From the NCBI GenBank assembly GCA_001513285.1, contig LFTI01000095.1:1-52137 (forward strand): 52,137 nt of DNA, given 5' to 3'. The DNA comes from Rikenellaceae bacterium DTU049 (GTDB taxonomy: Bacteria; Bacteroidota; Bacteroidia; Bacteroidales; DTU049). A program made the translations under genes and the position numbers. A model generated the notes under the pieces. It searched no databases. It was not told the origin of the DNA and saw nothing but the letters and a program-made list of their open reading frames with translations. This document shows, one piece after another, positions 8,997 to 18,141 of this stretch (positions within the stretch are counted from its first letter, which is position 1; the number at the start of each line of letters is the position of its first letter).

Positions 8997-9110
8997 CATA
9001 CTGTAAAGTATAACAAAAATTTGCTACTTCTCAAACCCTTTCTCAATTCTCTAACCTTATTTATTTGCTAAAATTTCCTTAATTTAGCTATTTAATATAT
9101 TATATTTATC

Positions 9111-9809
9111 ATGTGTTTTCATAATTCATTAATCGTAGATGCTGTAAAGATAGAAAATAGATATAATGCAAAATTTATCCCAGGTAGTGAGTGGCAACCT
9201 ATTTATCATGCTACTGCATTTAGTTTGCCTGCTTGGCCTATTATTGCTAATGAAGCTCCTAGTGTGATTCAATTTTTTCAATGGGGATTAATCCCTTTTT
9301 TTATTAAAAATAAAAATATTGCAGATGATATTCGTTTTAAAACCTTGAATGCTAGGATAGAAACTCTTCATCAAAAAAAATCATTTTATATTTCAGCAAA
9401 GAATAAGCTTTGTTTGATACCTTCTACAGGTTTTTTTGAGTGGCAGCAAATTGGCAATGCTAAACAGCCATGGCTTATTAGATTAGCTGATGAAGAAATT
9501 TTTTCTATTGCTGGCATATGGGATGTATGGCATGATCCTTTTACTGGCACACAATATTATACTTTTTCTTTAATTACACGAGAGGCTGTAGGAATAATGA
9601 AAGAAATCCATAATACTAAGCAAAGAATGCCATTTATTTTACCTAAATCTATAGAAAAAGAATGGTTGTATGCTAATACTCCCGAAAAAAAAGAAAAATT
9701 ACTCAAACAGTCCAATGATATTAAATTTAATGCTTATAAAGTTTCTTCCTTAGTGGGTAAAAGAAACATTAATACTAATATCCCAAAGGTAATTAAAAAA
9801 ATAGAGTGA
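9111..9809 (+). CDS. SRAP domain protein (YedK/HMCES-like abasic-site shield)
   Basis: Forms a covalent DNA-protein crosslink with abasic sites in single-stranded DNA, protecting them during replication. All the key residues are visible: Cys2, exposed after removal of Met1; N80 and R82 with E84 in LNARIET; E110 in GFFEW; and H167 in IHNTKQRMP. Because Cys2 must be the N-terminal residue, the start at 9111 is secure. The length of 232 fits the family. It precedes dapF by 41 bp on the same strand and may head the dapF-GNAT-mltG run. No SOS operator could be recognised. Confidence 0.92.
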   Translation: MCFHNSLIVDAVKIENRYNAKFIPGSEWQPIYHATAFSLPAWPIIANEAPSVIQFFQWGLIPFFIKNKNIADDIRFKTLNARIETLHQKKSFYISAKNKLCLIPSTGFFEWQQIGNAKQPWLIRLADEEIFSIAGIWDVWHDPFTGTQYYTFSLITREAVGIMKEIHNTKQRMPFILPKSIEKEWLYANTPEKKEKLLKQSNDIKFNAYKVSSLVGKRNINTNIPKVIKKIE

Positions 9810-9850
9810 TTTATTATTTTTATATATTTGTATTTTAATTTTATTTGAAA

Positions 9851-10651
9851 ATGATTAATCATAATTTTTCTTTTTACAAATTTCATGGTGCAGGGAATGA
9901 TTTTATCTTATCAGATACACGCGATAAGAGCGATAGTTTATTTGATTCCGCTTTAATAAAGAAATTATGCGATAGACATTTAGGCATTGGTGCAGATGGA
10001 TTAATTTTACTTGCTAATCCTAATAATAATTCTAGCATTTTTTCTATGATATATTATAATTATGATGGGAGTAGAGCTATTATGTGTGGTAACGGAGCCC
10101 GTTGTATTTGTGCTTTTGCTAATTTACTAAATCTTATTGATGTTGGTAAGTATTTTAATTTTGATGCTGATGATGGCATTCATAATGCAATGATATTCAA
10201 TAGATTAGAAAATAACTGGGATGTGGAAATTAGTATAAATGTTTTATCTCAAATTACTAGAATTGATGAGCATTCTTTTTTTGTGAATACAGGTGTGCCT
10301 CATCTGATTAAGTTCGTTGAGAATGTAGACTTGCTCGATGTATATAATGAAGGTAAAATACTTAGATTTTCACCAGATTTTGGTGATGATGGTGCAAATG
10401 TAAATTTTGTAGAATTAGGTGAGAAAATAAAAATTAGAACCTATGAAAGAGGTGTAGAAGATGAAACCTTTGCTTGTGGTACAGGTATATGTGCTGCAGC
10501 TGTAGTCCTCCATAATTTTTTTAATAAAGCTTTTCCGATGAATATTAGTGCCTTAGGTGGCGATCTACAAGTAAATCAATTAAATGATAATATTTTACTT
10601 TTGCGTGGTCCTGCTACTTTAGTATTTAAGATTGAGAATTTTTATTTATAA
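9851..10651 (+). CDS. dapF: Diaminopimelate epimerase
   Basis: Converts LL- to meso-diaminopimelate for lysine and peptidoglycan synthesis, in the cytoplasm. The two catalytic cysteines are Cys79 in IMCGNGARC and Cys209 in FACGTGICAAA. The N-terminus FYKFHGAGNDFIL is also typical. Start is set at ATG 9851 (MINHNF); an in-frame TTG two codons earlier is less likely. The next gene begins 15 bp downstream. Its pairing with mltG further on fits a cell-wall theme. Confidence 0.95.
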   Translation: MINHNFSFYKFHGAGNDFILSDTRDKSDSLFDSALIKKLCDRHLGIGADGLILLANPNNNSSIFSMIYYNYDGSRAIMCGNGARCICAFANLLNLIDVGKYFNFDADDGIHNAMIFNRLENNWDVEISINVLSQITRIDEHSFFVNTGVPHLIKFVENVDLLDVYNEGKILRFSPDFGDDGANVNFVELGEKIKIRTYERGVEDETFACGTGICAAAVVLHNFFNKAFPMNISALGGDLQVNQLNDNILLLRGPATLVFKIENFYL

Positions 10652-10666
10652 TTTTATAAAAATTTT

Positions 10667-11194
10667 ATGCATTTACAAGGTGAAAATATTAAATTAAGAG
10701 CTCCAGAGCTTGATGATATTGATTGGATGTTTGATATAGAAAATAATGATTCCTATTGGTATCTGAGTGATGCTTTTCAACCCTTCTCTAGATGGACAAT
10801 AGAAAATTTTATAAAAGGACAAACAGATATTTTCGCTGAGAAGCAGTATAGATTTGTTGCTGAGGATAAACTTCATAATAAAATTGGTATTGTAGATTTG
10901 TATAATTTCGCTCCTCTTCATCGTAGAATATTTATCGGTATTTTTATAGATGAGCTTTATAGAAATAAACATTATGGTTCACAATCTATAGCTCTGGCAG
11001 TGAATTATTGTTTTAATATTTTGCAATTGCACCAAGTATGTGCTTTAATACCTGCTAATAATGTGGCTAGTATCAAATTATTTGAAAAATCAAATTTTCA
11101 ATTACAATCTTCTAGAAAAGATTGGTATTTGATAAATGGCATTTTTATTGATGAATTATTTTATAATAAATTTAATGAATATGAGATTGATTAA
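10667..11194 (+). CDS. GNAT family N-acetyltransferase (RimJ/RimL-like)
   Basis: Cytoplasmic acetyl-CoA-dependent acetyltransferase of 175 residues. The start GENIKLRAPELDDIDWMFDIEN is the RimJ/SpeG-type N-terminus, and the fold core includes GIFIDELYRNKHYGSQSIALAVNY with the acetyl-CoA loop. It ends with ANNVASIKLFEKSNFQ, the usual late-fold signature. Substrate is unknown: ribosomal protein N-termini, polyamines or small amines are possible. Its end overlaps the mltG start by 20 nt in another frame, so the two are coupled. Confidence 0.85.
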   Translation: MHLQGENIKLRAPELDDIDWMFDIENNDSYWYLSDAFQPFSRWTIENFIKGQTDIFAEKQYRFVAEDKLHNKIGIVDLYNFAPLHRRIFIGIFIDELYRNKHYGSQSIALAVNYCFNILQLHQVCALIPANNVASIKLFEKSNFQLQSSRKDWYLINGIFIDELFYNKFNEYEID

Positions 11195-12191
11195 AATACT
11201 TGTAGTTTTGATTATTTTAGTGTCTAGCGCTTTTTATTTTACATTCTATTTCCCTAATGTGAAAATACCTAATAATGCTCAAGAAACCACAATTTATATT
11301 TATCCTGATACAGACACCGATGATTTTATAGAAATTTTAAAAAATGAGAATATTCTGAAATTCCCATGGACTTTTCAGTTTGCTACTAAATTTAGATATT
11401 TTACTGCAAAACCCGGGAGATATGTGCTTAAAAAAGGTATGAATAATAATGATTTGATAAATAAAATAAGAATAGGCAACCAGGATCCGATAACTTTGAC
11501 TTTTAATAATGTTAGAACAATTAATGATTTAGCTGATAAAATTGATGGGAAATTTATTTTTACCAGACAAGATTTTTTAGATGTAGTAAATGATAAAGAT
11601 TTTATAGATTCATTAGGATTTAATAAATACAACATACCATGTATTTTTATACCAAATACATATTATTTTTTATGGACTACTACACCTAAAGAATTTGTTC
11701 TGAGAATGAAAAAAGAATGGGATAATTTCTGGATAAATGAAAGATTAGAAAAAGCACAAGCATTGAATTTAACTCCTGTTCAGGTTTGCATTCTAGCATC
11801 TATTGTAGAAGCTGAGACTAAAAAATGGGATGAGATGCCAATAGTTGCTGGAGTTTTTATCAATCGCTTGAGGAGAAATATGCCTTTAGAGTCGGATCCG
11901 ACTATTATTTTTGCTCATCAAGACTTCAATATTAAAAGAGTTCTTCATAAACACCTAGAAATTAATTCTCCCTATAACACCTATAAAAATAAAGGATTGC
12001 CACCAGGTCCTATTCTATTACCATTTCCTCGCACTATTGATGCTGTTTTAAATTATCAGAAACATGATTATTTATTTTTCTGTGCTAAAGATGATTTATC
12101 AGGATATCATACATTTAGCCGTACTATTTCTGAACATATGCAATGTGCTAAAAAATATCATGCTGCCTTAGATAGATTGAATATAAAATAA
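11175..12191 (+). CDS. mltG: Endolytic murein transglycosylase
   Basis: Inner-membrane lytic transglycosylase that cuts nascent glycan strands and sets their length. A single N-terminal membrane anchor (IKILVVLIILVSSAFYFTFYF, residues ~6-26) is followed by a LysM-like region and the YceG domain. That domain contains FIPNTYYFLW and the catalytic glutamate in LASIVEAETKKWDEMP, then RLRRNMPLESDPTI. The C-terminus has the expected YLFFCAKDDLSGYHTFSRT. ATG 11175 and ATG 11181 are both possible starts; both overlap the GNAT gene. A length of 338 is normal. Confidence 0.92.
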   Translation: MNMRLIKILVVLIILVSSAFYFTFYFPNVKIPNNAQETTIYIYPDTDTDDFIEILKNENILKFPWTFQFATKFRYFTAKPGRYVLKKGMNNNDLINKIRIGNQDPITLTFNNVRTINDLADKIDGKFIFTRQDFLDVVNDKDFIDSLGFNKYNIPCIFIPNTYYFLWTTTPKEFVLRMKKEWDNFWINERLEKAQALNLTPVQVCILASIVEAETKKWDEMPIVAGVFINRLRRNMPLESDPTIIFAHQDFNIKRVLHKHLEINSPYNTYKNKGLPPGPILLPFPRTIDAVLNYQKHDYLFFCAKDDLSGYHTFSRTISEHMQCAKKYHAALDRLNIK

Positions 12192-12247
12192 TGATATCAT
12201 TTATAAAATTTTTATTAATTTTACAATCAGGATATTTTTTCCCCTTT

Positions 12248-15200
12248 ATGAAAAAATTATTAATATTTATAATTCTTATTTTAACTAGTTTTGTAGTTAA
12301 TGCTATGAATATTAGGTCCATAGAGATTCAATATGAACCTATTAGTAATTTGACGTATCAAGTGAATGTGGTATGTTATGTATATGAGCATGGTCCTATT
12401 GATCAAAATTTATCATTAAACTGGGGTGATGGCACTAAGAGCAATTTGAATTTATTGAGCATATCACCTGCTGGATTGCCATATCTCAAAAAAGTTATTT
12501 ATCATGGGCAGCATACTTATTCTGGTCCTTCTACATTTCTCCTTAGTGTTTCATATAAGTGCCGAGGACCATATATAGCAAATATCCCTTTATCAGTACA
12601 GAAATCATTATATACAGAAGCTTTACTTGTAATTAATCCTTATGTAAACAGTAGTCATTCTTTACGTTTTCAATCTCCGACGCCATTTAGAATATGTAGT
12701 GGTACATTGCAAGAGCTAGACATGAGTGTGTATGATCCAGAGCCTCATCCTAATGCTACATATACGTATCAGCTTATTTCTTGTAGAGATTCTGGTGGAG
12801 TAAATATTACTAATTATACCATGCCATCTGCTACTAGTAGCTTTTCACTAGACCAACATACTGGAATTATTACTTGGGATACTCCTATTAGAGGAGAATA
12901 TAGCTTTGTAGTTCGTGCTAAAAAATTAATTTCCGGAGTGATGGTAGGATATGTAGATAGAGATGTTACTATCATAGTAAATAATTGCCAAAGTATTAGT
13001 CCTATTCTTGATAGTCCAGCAGATACATGTATAATTGCCGGTAATAATTTGTCATTCCCAGTGAGTGCTTCGTTTGTTTATAATGATACTATGCTATTAA
13101 CAGCATCGGGACAGCTAATAGATATGGGAGCTTCTTTTCCTCAACCAATAAAAGGTGTTAATAATATCTCTTCAAATTTTAGTTGGGATGCTAGTTGTGA
13201 TGAGGTTTCTATAAATTCTTATAGTTTAAATTTTCGTGTCGATATTTTAAATCAAGATAATTCTTCATCTAGTTTATATAATTTTAATAATGGACTTTTA
13301 TCCCCATTTACTTCTAATGTACCTGTAATGTTTAATAGCCCTTGTGGCAATGGATGGGATAACTCTAAACATATATGGTTTGGCAAAGATGAAACTGCGC
13401 CTCGATATTTAACAAGTCCTGTTTTAGACCTATCTGATGGTGATTATATTTTAGAATTTGATATGCGTTATGAGGAACATACTGGCTATGGTGGTAGTAG
13501 TTGCGAAGGTCCTGATGAGCCAGATGAGGGAGTTTATGTGCAATATAATACTACTGACTCAGAAAACAATTGGATAAATATAGTATATTTCAATCCTAAT
13601 CCCAAATATGAAGAAGAAGGTGGTCATGAACCTAACTTAATACATTGGAATAATTACACAATATTATTACCTGCTGATGCACTGACTCCGAATACACGCA
13701 TTAGATGGTATCAGGATAAATCAACAAATTATGATTATGATCATTGGGGCTTGGATAATATAGGCTTTACAAGAGTAGCAGATATCTCTGAAGTGTATAA
13801 AAAAATAAATGTTTCTGTTATCGCACCTGCTCCAGAAAACTTACAGGCTACAGCTACTCCCTATGGTATAGAACTTGAATGGCATAGAGAATTTTGTGAT
13901 AATGCTATTGGTTACAAAATTTTCAGAAAAAATACGCATACTTCTTACGTTCAGGGAGATTGCGAAACTGGGCTACCAGATTCTCTCGGATTTGTATTGA
14001 TAGATTCTACTCTCACAATTTATGATACTACCTATACAGATTATATTAATGAAGGCAATTTGGCTATAGGAAATGAATATTGCTATCGAGTATATGCTTA
14101 TTTCTCAGATGGAGCAGTGAGCAAAGTATCTAATGAAGCATGTGCTATTCTCAGTGATGTAGCTCCTGTTATAACTCACGTGAGTGTAAATACCACCGAT
14201 GAGGTAAATGGTGAACTGCTACTAAAATGGTCTAAACCTGATGATTTAGATACCATAGCTCATCCAGGACCATATAAATATGATGTTTATTTCGGCGAAA
14301 ATCTTTCTGGCAATAATTATAGTTTTTTATCAAGTACATTTAGCTTAGACGATACTGTTTTACTGCATCAAAATATTGATACAAAAAACAAAAGTTATCA
14401 TTATCAGATACATTTGTTAAATCAAATTAATGACACATGGCAGCCAATTAATAGCTCGTCAGCAGCTTCTTCAGTTTTTTTAGTTGCTACTCCAGGTGAT
14501 AAAAAAATACATTTAAAATTTAATTATCAAGTACCGTGGACTAATGATAGTTTTTATGTTTATAGATTTAATGACGTTTCACTATCTTATGAATTATTAA
14601 CTAAAACAATAAATACAGAATTCATAGATACTGGTTTAATAAATGGTAATAATTATTGCTATAAAGTTCTGGCTTATGGACATTATTCTGCACCTGGCTT
14701 TGTAACTCCTCTAGAGAATTGGTCTCAAGAGCTATGTGCTATACCGATAGATATAGAGCCACCATGCTCCCCTATTTTACATGTAACTGCTGATTGTAAT
14801 TCTCTTTCTAATATTTTAACTTGGCAAAATGTCATCACTTATTGTGATGCTAATGATTTTAGTCATTATCAAGTCTTTTATTCTCCTACAATACATGATG
14901 ATTTTACTCTATTAGTAAATACTACTGATACATCATATATCCATACTTTAGCTAGCACTGTAGCTGGCTGCTATTACATAGTAGCAGTAGATACTAATAA
15001 CAATGCTTCTTTGCCATCAATGAAAGTTTGTTCAGATATCAATAGTTGCGATTTATATTCGTTACCTAATGTATTTACTCCTGATGGCGATGGTTATAAT
15101 GATTTATTTCAACCTTTTCCTTATGATTTTGTCGAAAAAATACATTTGTTAGTTTATAATAGATGGGGAAATTTAGTTTTCGAAACGCAAGATCCAGATA

Positions 15201-15343
15201 TTAACTGGGATGGAACAAATATGAATTCAGGACGTCCAGTGCCTGATGGAGTTTACTATTACCTTTGTGAAGTTTACGAATGGCGATTAGAAGGTCTCAC
15301 TTCACGTTTATTAAATGGCTCTATAACTATTATTAGGCATTAA
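12248..15343 (+). CDS. Large secreted protein with fibronectin-like modules and a CHU_C (type B T9SS) sorting domain
   Basis: I start at ATG 12248 because it gives a clean signal peptide (MKKLLIFIILILTSFVVNA). An alternative ATG at 12191 overlaps the mltG stop but adds a non-signal hydrophobic prefix. The ~1,031-residue product has an N-terminal beta-sandwich region with PKD-like phrases, a concanavalin-like middle near residues 370-520 and several fibronectin type III-like modules (~530-930). Its ~90-residue end opens LPNVFTPDGDGYNDLFQPF and continues YNRWGNLVFE, the gliding-motility-associated C-terminal domain used for type IX secretion and surface attachment. Adhesin or surface matrix protein is the best guess; the ligand is unknown. 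Confidence 0.85.
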   Translation: MKKLLIFIILILTSFVVNAMNIRSIEIQYEPISNLTYQVNVVCYVYEHGPIDQNLSLNWGDGTKSNLNLLSISPAGLPYLKKVIYHGQHTYSGPSTFLLSVSYKCRGPYIANIPLSVQKSLYTEALLVINPYVNSSHSLRFQSPTPFRICSGTLQELDMSVYDPEPHPNATYTYQLISCRDSGGVNITNYTMPSATSSFSLDQHTGIITWDTPIRGEYSFVVRAKKLISGVMVGYVDRDVTIIVNNCQSISPILDSPADTCIIAGNNLSFPVSASFVYNDTMLLTASGQLIDMGASFPQPIKGVNNISSNFSWDASCDEVSINSYSLNFRVDILNQDNSSSSLYNFNNGLLSPFTSNVPVMFNSPCGNGWDNSKHIWFGKDETAPRYLTSPVLDLSDGDYILEFDMRYEEHTGYGGSSCEGPDEPDEGVYVQYNTTDSENNWINIVYFNPNPKYEEEGGHEPNLIHWNNYTILLPADALTPNTRIRWYQDKSTNYDYDHWGLDNIGFTRVADISEVYKKINVSVIAPAPENLQATATPYGIELEWHREFCDNAIGYKIFRKNTHTSYVQGDCETGLPDSLGFVLIDSTLTIYDTTYTDYINEGNLAIGNEYCYRVYAYFSDGAVSKVSNEACAILSDVAPVITHVSVNTTDEVNGELLLKWSKPDDLDTIAHPGPYKYDVYFGENLSGNNYSFLSSTFSLDDTVLLHQNIDTKNKSYHYQIHLLNQINDTWQPINSSSAASSVFLVATPGDKKIHLKFNYQVPWTNDSFYVYRFNDVSLSYELLTKTINTEFIDTGLINGNNYCYKVLAYGHYSAPGFVTPLENWSQELCAIPIDIEPPCSPILHVTADCNSLSNILTWQNVITYCDANDFSHYQVFYSPTIHDDFTLLVNTTDTSYIHTLASTVAGCYYIVAVDTNNNASLPSMKVCSDINSCDLYSLPNVFTPDGDGYNDLFQPFPYDFVEKIHLLVYNRWGNLVFETQDPDINWDGTNMNSGRPVPDGVYYYLCEVYEWRLEGLTSRLLNGSITIIRH

Positions 15344-15352
15344 AAAAAATTA

Positions 15353-15575
15353 GGTTCTATAAAGTTTATTGTAGGTAAATTATTTAGGTTGATATTTAAC
15401 TGCCCAATTGTTGTTATTAATCCACAAATGAACACAAATGAGCACAAATTATAAATTAATGTTTATGGGTTTAGAAGTTTAGGAATAATGAGCATTGAGT
15501 GATAGATTAAAGTTTTTATAAGCTAATTACTGAAAAAAAACTAATCTTTTCTCATTTATTCTCTCAGGCACCTAT
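15353..15575 (+). repeat. Miniature inverted-repeat element A (right end decayed)
   Basis: Starts with GGTTCTATAAAGTTTATTG, 9 bp after the stop of the surface protein gene. It is homologous, in inverted orientation and over its whole length, to element B (23601-23789): shared blocks include GGTAAATTATTTA, TTATTAATCCACAAAT, TTAAAGTTTTTATAAG and ACTAATCTTT. Its core has three CACAAATGA-like repeats about 10 bp apart (15423-15450). The right terminal repeat has eroded beyond recognition, so the end coordinate is approximate. The rest of this gene gap (15576-15665) is featureless apart from a short ATCAACTA tandem at about 15599-15625. Confidence 0.65.
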
Positions 15576-15665
15576 TCTCCAATTCTCCCAGTCTCACTAA
15601 TCAACTAATCAACTAATCAACTTATCAACTCTTAACACTTTAAAACTTATTCTTGATTTTATTAA

Positions 15666-15673
15666 TATCTTTG
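15666..15673 (+). promoter_or_regulatory. -7 promoter box of the polyprenyl synthase gene
   Basis: TATCTTTG matches TAnnTTTG and ends 18 bp before the ATG at 15692. Confidence 0.55.
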
Positions 15674-15691
15674 TAAAGTTAAAAATTATTT

Positions 15692-16669
15692 ATGGAAATA
15701 TTTAATTATTATATTGATTATATCAAAAAAAATTTAGCTGAGATAGATTTGAATAAAGAGCCACAAACCTTGTATGAACCTATTAGATATGGGATAGAAT
15801 GTGGTGGTAAAAGATTTCGTCCAGCATTGATTTTGTTTCTATGTGATATGTACGGTGGTAACATCGATGATGCAGTGCCACCAGCATTAGGCATAGAACT
15901 TTTTCATAACTTCACTCTTTTTCATGATGATATCATGGACAAAGCACAGATGAGACGTGGTAGAGAAACAGTAGTAGCTAAATATGGACTCAATAAAGCA
16001 TTATTAGCTGGAGATATTTTGTTTGCTATAGCTTATAGCATGGTCAATAAAACTAAAGAAAAATATTTAGTTCGCATACTGGATGAGTTTACTAACACAG
16101 CTACTAAAGTATGTGAGGGACAACAATTAGATATGGATTTTGAGGATAAAATTGATGTTTCTATTAGCGATTATGAAAAAATGATTTACTTGAAAACTGC
16201 TGTTTTAATTGCTAGCTCTATGAAAATAGGTGCTCTGCTAGGCAATTGTCCTACTGCAGATGAAATGACGATATATGATTTAGGCATTCATCTGGGCTTA
16301 GCTTTTCAATTACAAGATGATTATTTTGATTGTTTTGCTGATGAAAATATTTTTGGTAAAAAAATTGGTGGTGACATTTTGGATGCTAAAAAAACTTTTT
16401 TGTATATTACAGCATATCAAAGCATAGAAGATGAAAAAGACAAGCAAGATTTTTATAATTTATATAATGATAAAAATATAAATAGTAATGACAAAATAAA
16501 TAAAGTTATCGATATATATAAAAAACTAAATATAGATAAAAAAACGGAAGAACAGATTAATTATCATATAATGAAAGCCCAAAATAATATCGATTTATTA
16601 TCTTTAGATAAAGAAAAAAAATCATTACTTACAAATGTTATAAATGTAATAGCCAATAGGAGTAAATAA
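15692..16669 (+). CDS. Polyprenyl (all-trans) diphosphate synthase
   Basis: Condenses isopentenyl diphosphate onto allylic primers to make the quinone side chain or another isoprenoid. The substrate motifs are complete: GGKRFRP (38-44), the first Asp-rich motif DDIMD (79-83) followed by MRRGRETV, and the second DDYFD near residue 211. Length 325 fits. Product length depends on residues upstream of the first Asp motif (HNFTLFH, bulky Phe at -5 and -2), which hints at a shorter to mid-length chain, but I would not fix geranylgeranyl versus octaprenyl. It stands alone behind its own promoter and converges with umuC. Confidence 0.9.
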   Translation: MEIFNYYIDYIKKNLAEIDLNKEPQTLYEPIRYGIECGGKRFRPALILFLCDMYGGNIDDAVPPALGIELFHNFTLFHDDIMDKAQMRRGRETVVAKYGLNKALLAGDILFAIAYSMVNKTKEKYLVRILDEFTNTATKVCEGQQLDMDFEDKIDVSISDYEKMIYLKTAVLIASSMKIGALLGNCPTADEMTIYDLGIHLGLAFQLQDDYFDCFADENIFGKKIGGDILDAKKTFLYITAYQSIEDEKDKQDFYNLYNDKNINSNDKINKVIDIYKKLNIDKKTEEQINYHIMKAQNNIDLLSLDKEKKSLLTNVINVIANRSK

Positions 16670-16703
16670 TTAATGTAGTTAGTCGCTTAGAAAATAATTT
16701 TTT

Positions 16704-17963
16704 TCAGACTTTTACATTAATAATATCTTGCCATTTAGTAGTGTAGGCACGTGATAATTTCTCTTGTTTCAGTTTCCATTCTCTATTTTTACCCATAGCA
16801 GCTACTTTTAGTGTATTACGTCCGTATTTTTTATTAATATTATCCATTGCTAACATTACTTTATTTTGTTTCTCACGATCAATTTCATCGAAAAGAGCAG
16901 TTTGCACAGCATTATCTGGCACTATATTACTTACAATAACACCAGCTTTTTTATACTGATAACCCGCTTTATATATGTTACGTAAAATTAGTAAAGCGTA
17001 CTTAATGATTTCAAAAGTGCTATTAGTGGCTACTGGCATATTGACAATAGCATTTTTAGCATATTGAGGCAGGTCTTTTCTAAATCTATTAGTAATGACA
17101 AAAACCATAATAGTGGATGCACAAGAATGCTGATGCCTAAGTTTTTCAGCGCAGCTAGCTGCGAAGTTAGATACAGCCTCAGCTAATAATGAATAATCAC
17201 TTATCATATTGCCAAAAGATCTAGATACACAGATATTCTTTTTAGATGGTGGAGAAGTTTCTAAATCGAAACATTCTATGCCCATAAGCTCTTCTTGAGT
17301 TTTAGAGCCTACCACAGTCATCTGATTTCTAACCCATTGAGGACGTAAATTTACAAAATCTAGAGCTGTCTTTACTCCATATTTATTTAGCATTTTATAG
17401 TGTTGTCGTCCGATGCCCCATACCTCATCTATTGGTAGTTTAGAGAGATATTCTTTTCTATTTTCATCAGATATAATGCATATACCTTTGCTTTTAGGAT
17501 CTTTTTTAGCAAAGTATTCTGCAGCTTTTGCTAAGGTTTTAGTGGCTCCGACACCTATGCTCACAGGTATGCCAGTATATAGATGCACTGTGTCTTTGAT
17601 TTTTTTAGCATAATCTTGCAATTCAATATATTTGTATCCTTTGAGATTTAGGAAAGCCTCGTCTATGCTATATATTTCGATTTCTGGCGAAAATTCTGCA
17701 AGTATGTTCATCACCCTTGAGCTCATATCACCATAAAGTGGAAAATTTGTCGAAAAAACTTTAATGTTATACTTTTCTATAAGTTCTTTTAGCTCGAAAG
17801 CAGGTTTGCCCATTGGTATACCAATAGCTTTGGCTTCGTTACTACGAGATATTACACATCCATCGTTGTTTGATAAAACCACTACTGGCTTACCATTAAG
17901 TGACGGATCAAAAACTCTCTCACAAGATACATAGAAATTATTGCAATCTACTAGAGCATACAT
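16704..17963 (-). CDS. umuC: Y-family DNA polymerase, UmuC-like
   Basis: Translesion DNA polymerase subunit. The palm begins [18 protein letters not shown] with the catalytic Asp6. The second acidic pair is in [11 protein letters not shown] near residue 100. [15 protein letters not shown] and the helix-hairpin-helix region [24 protein letters not shown] follow, with a little-finger domain in the C-terminal half. At 419 residues it is full length. In E. coli and many Bacteroidota umuC follows umuD; no umuD is visible on either side here, so its partner must be elsewhere or absent. Immediately upstream lies copy 1 of the 80-bp repeat, facing the other way. Confidence 0.9.
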   Translation of the reverse strand: MYALVDCNNFYVSCERVFDPSLNGKPVVVLSNNDGCVISRSNEAKAIGIPMGKPAFELKELIEKYNIKVFSTNFPLYGDMSSRVMNILAEFSPEIEIYSIDEAFLNLKGYKYIELQDYAKKIKDTVHLYTGIPVSIGVGATKTLAKAAEYFAKKDPKSKGICIISDENRKEYLSKLPIDEVWGIGRQHYKMLNKYGVKTALDFVNLRPQWVRNQMTVVGSKTQEELMGIECFDLETSPPSKKNICVSRSFGNMISDYSLLAEAVSNFAASCAEKLRHQHSCASTIMVFVITNRFRKDLPQYAKNAIVNMPVATNSTFEIIKYALLILRNIYKAGYQYKKAGVIVSNIVPDNAVQTALFDEIDREKQNKVMLAMDNINKKYGRNTLKVAAMGKNREWKLKQEKLSRAYTTKWQDIINVKV

Positions 17964-18034
17964 AGTATTATTTTACTTAGATCATTTTAGCTAAATTAAA
18001 AAAAAAAACTTGTTTATAAACAAAATTTTTATTG

Positions 18035-18114
18035 GCCTTTTTTATTTATATATTAATATTCACTTAACATATAAATATTATTTCATTGAAATAAAATAAA
18101 TTAATTTTGCAAAA
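18035..18114 (+). repeat. 80-bp exact direct repeat, copy 1 (promoter of the pilus operon)
   Basis: Identical base for base to 24700-24779, in the same orientation. Similarity continues, less exactly, for about 20 bp on the right (..TTTAAAAACTTTTA against ..TTTTAAAACTTTTTA). The left edge coincides with the middle of the right arm of the terminator next to copy 2: here only GGCCTTTTTT remains and there is no hairpin. The repeat contains the perfect inverted repeat TATTTCA-T-TGAAATA (18079-18093) and ends in the promoter box. Confidence 0.95.
18102..18109 (+). promoter_or_regulatory. -7 promoter box of the pilus operon
   Basis: TAATTTTG followed by CAAAA, 32 bp before the regulator ATG at 18142. 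It lies at the right edge of the 80-bp repeat, so it is the same box that serves rnr. The TATTTCATTGAAATA palindrome 9 bp upstream overlaps the -33 area and could be an operator. Confidence 0.6.
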
Positions 18115-18141
18115 ATTTAAAAACTTTTATTTCGTTTGTTA

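Larger units (their letters stand above)
7884..9038 (+). mobile_element. IS1595-like insertion element, copy 1, with imperfect terminal inverted repeats
   Basis: The transposase gene is framed by GGGTTTGAGGAG at 7884-7895 and the inverted GGGTTTGAGAAG (plus strand CTTCTCAAACCC, 9027-9038). Further inside, GTTATACTTTA at 7941-7951 is mirrored by TAAAGTATAAC at 9004-9014. The left end begins at the base after the aroD stop codon. I find no convincing 8-bp target duplication, so the insertion is probably old. Confidence 0.6.

Noticed and set aside
15423-15450. CACAAATGA tandem as a CRISPR array
   Set aside because: Units are ~10 bp with no unique spacers of 25-45 bp and no cas genes.
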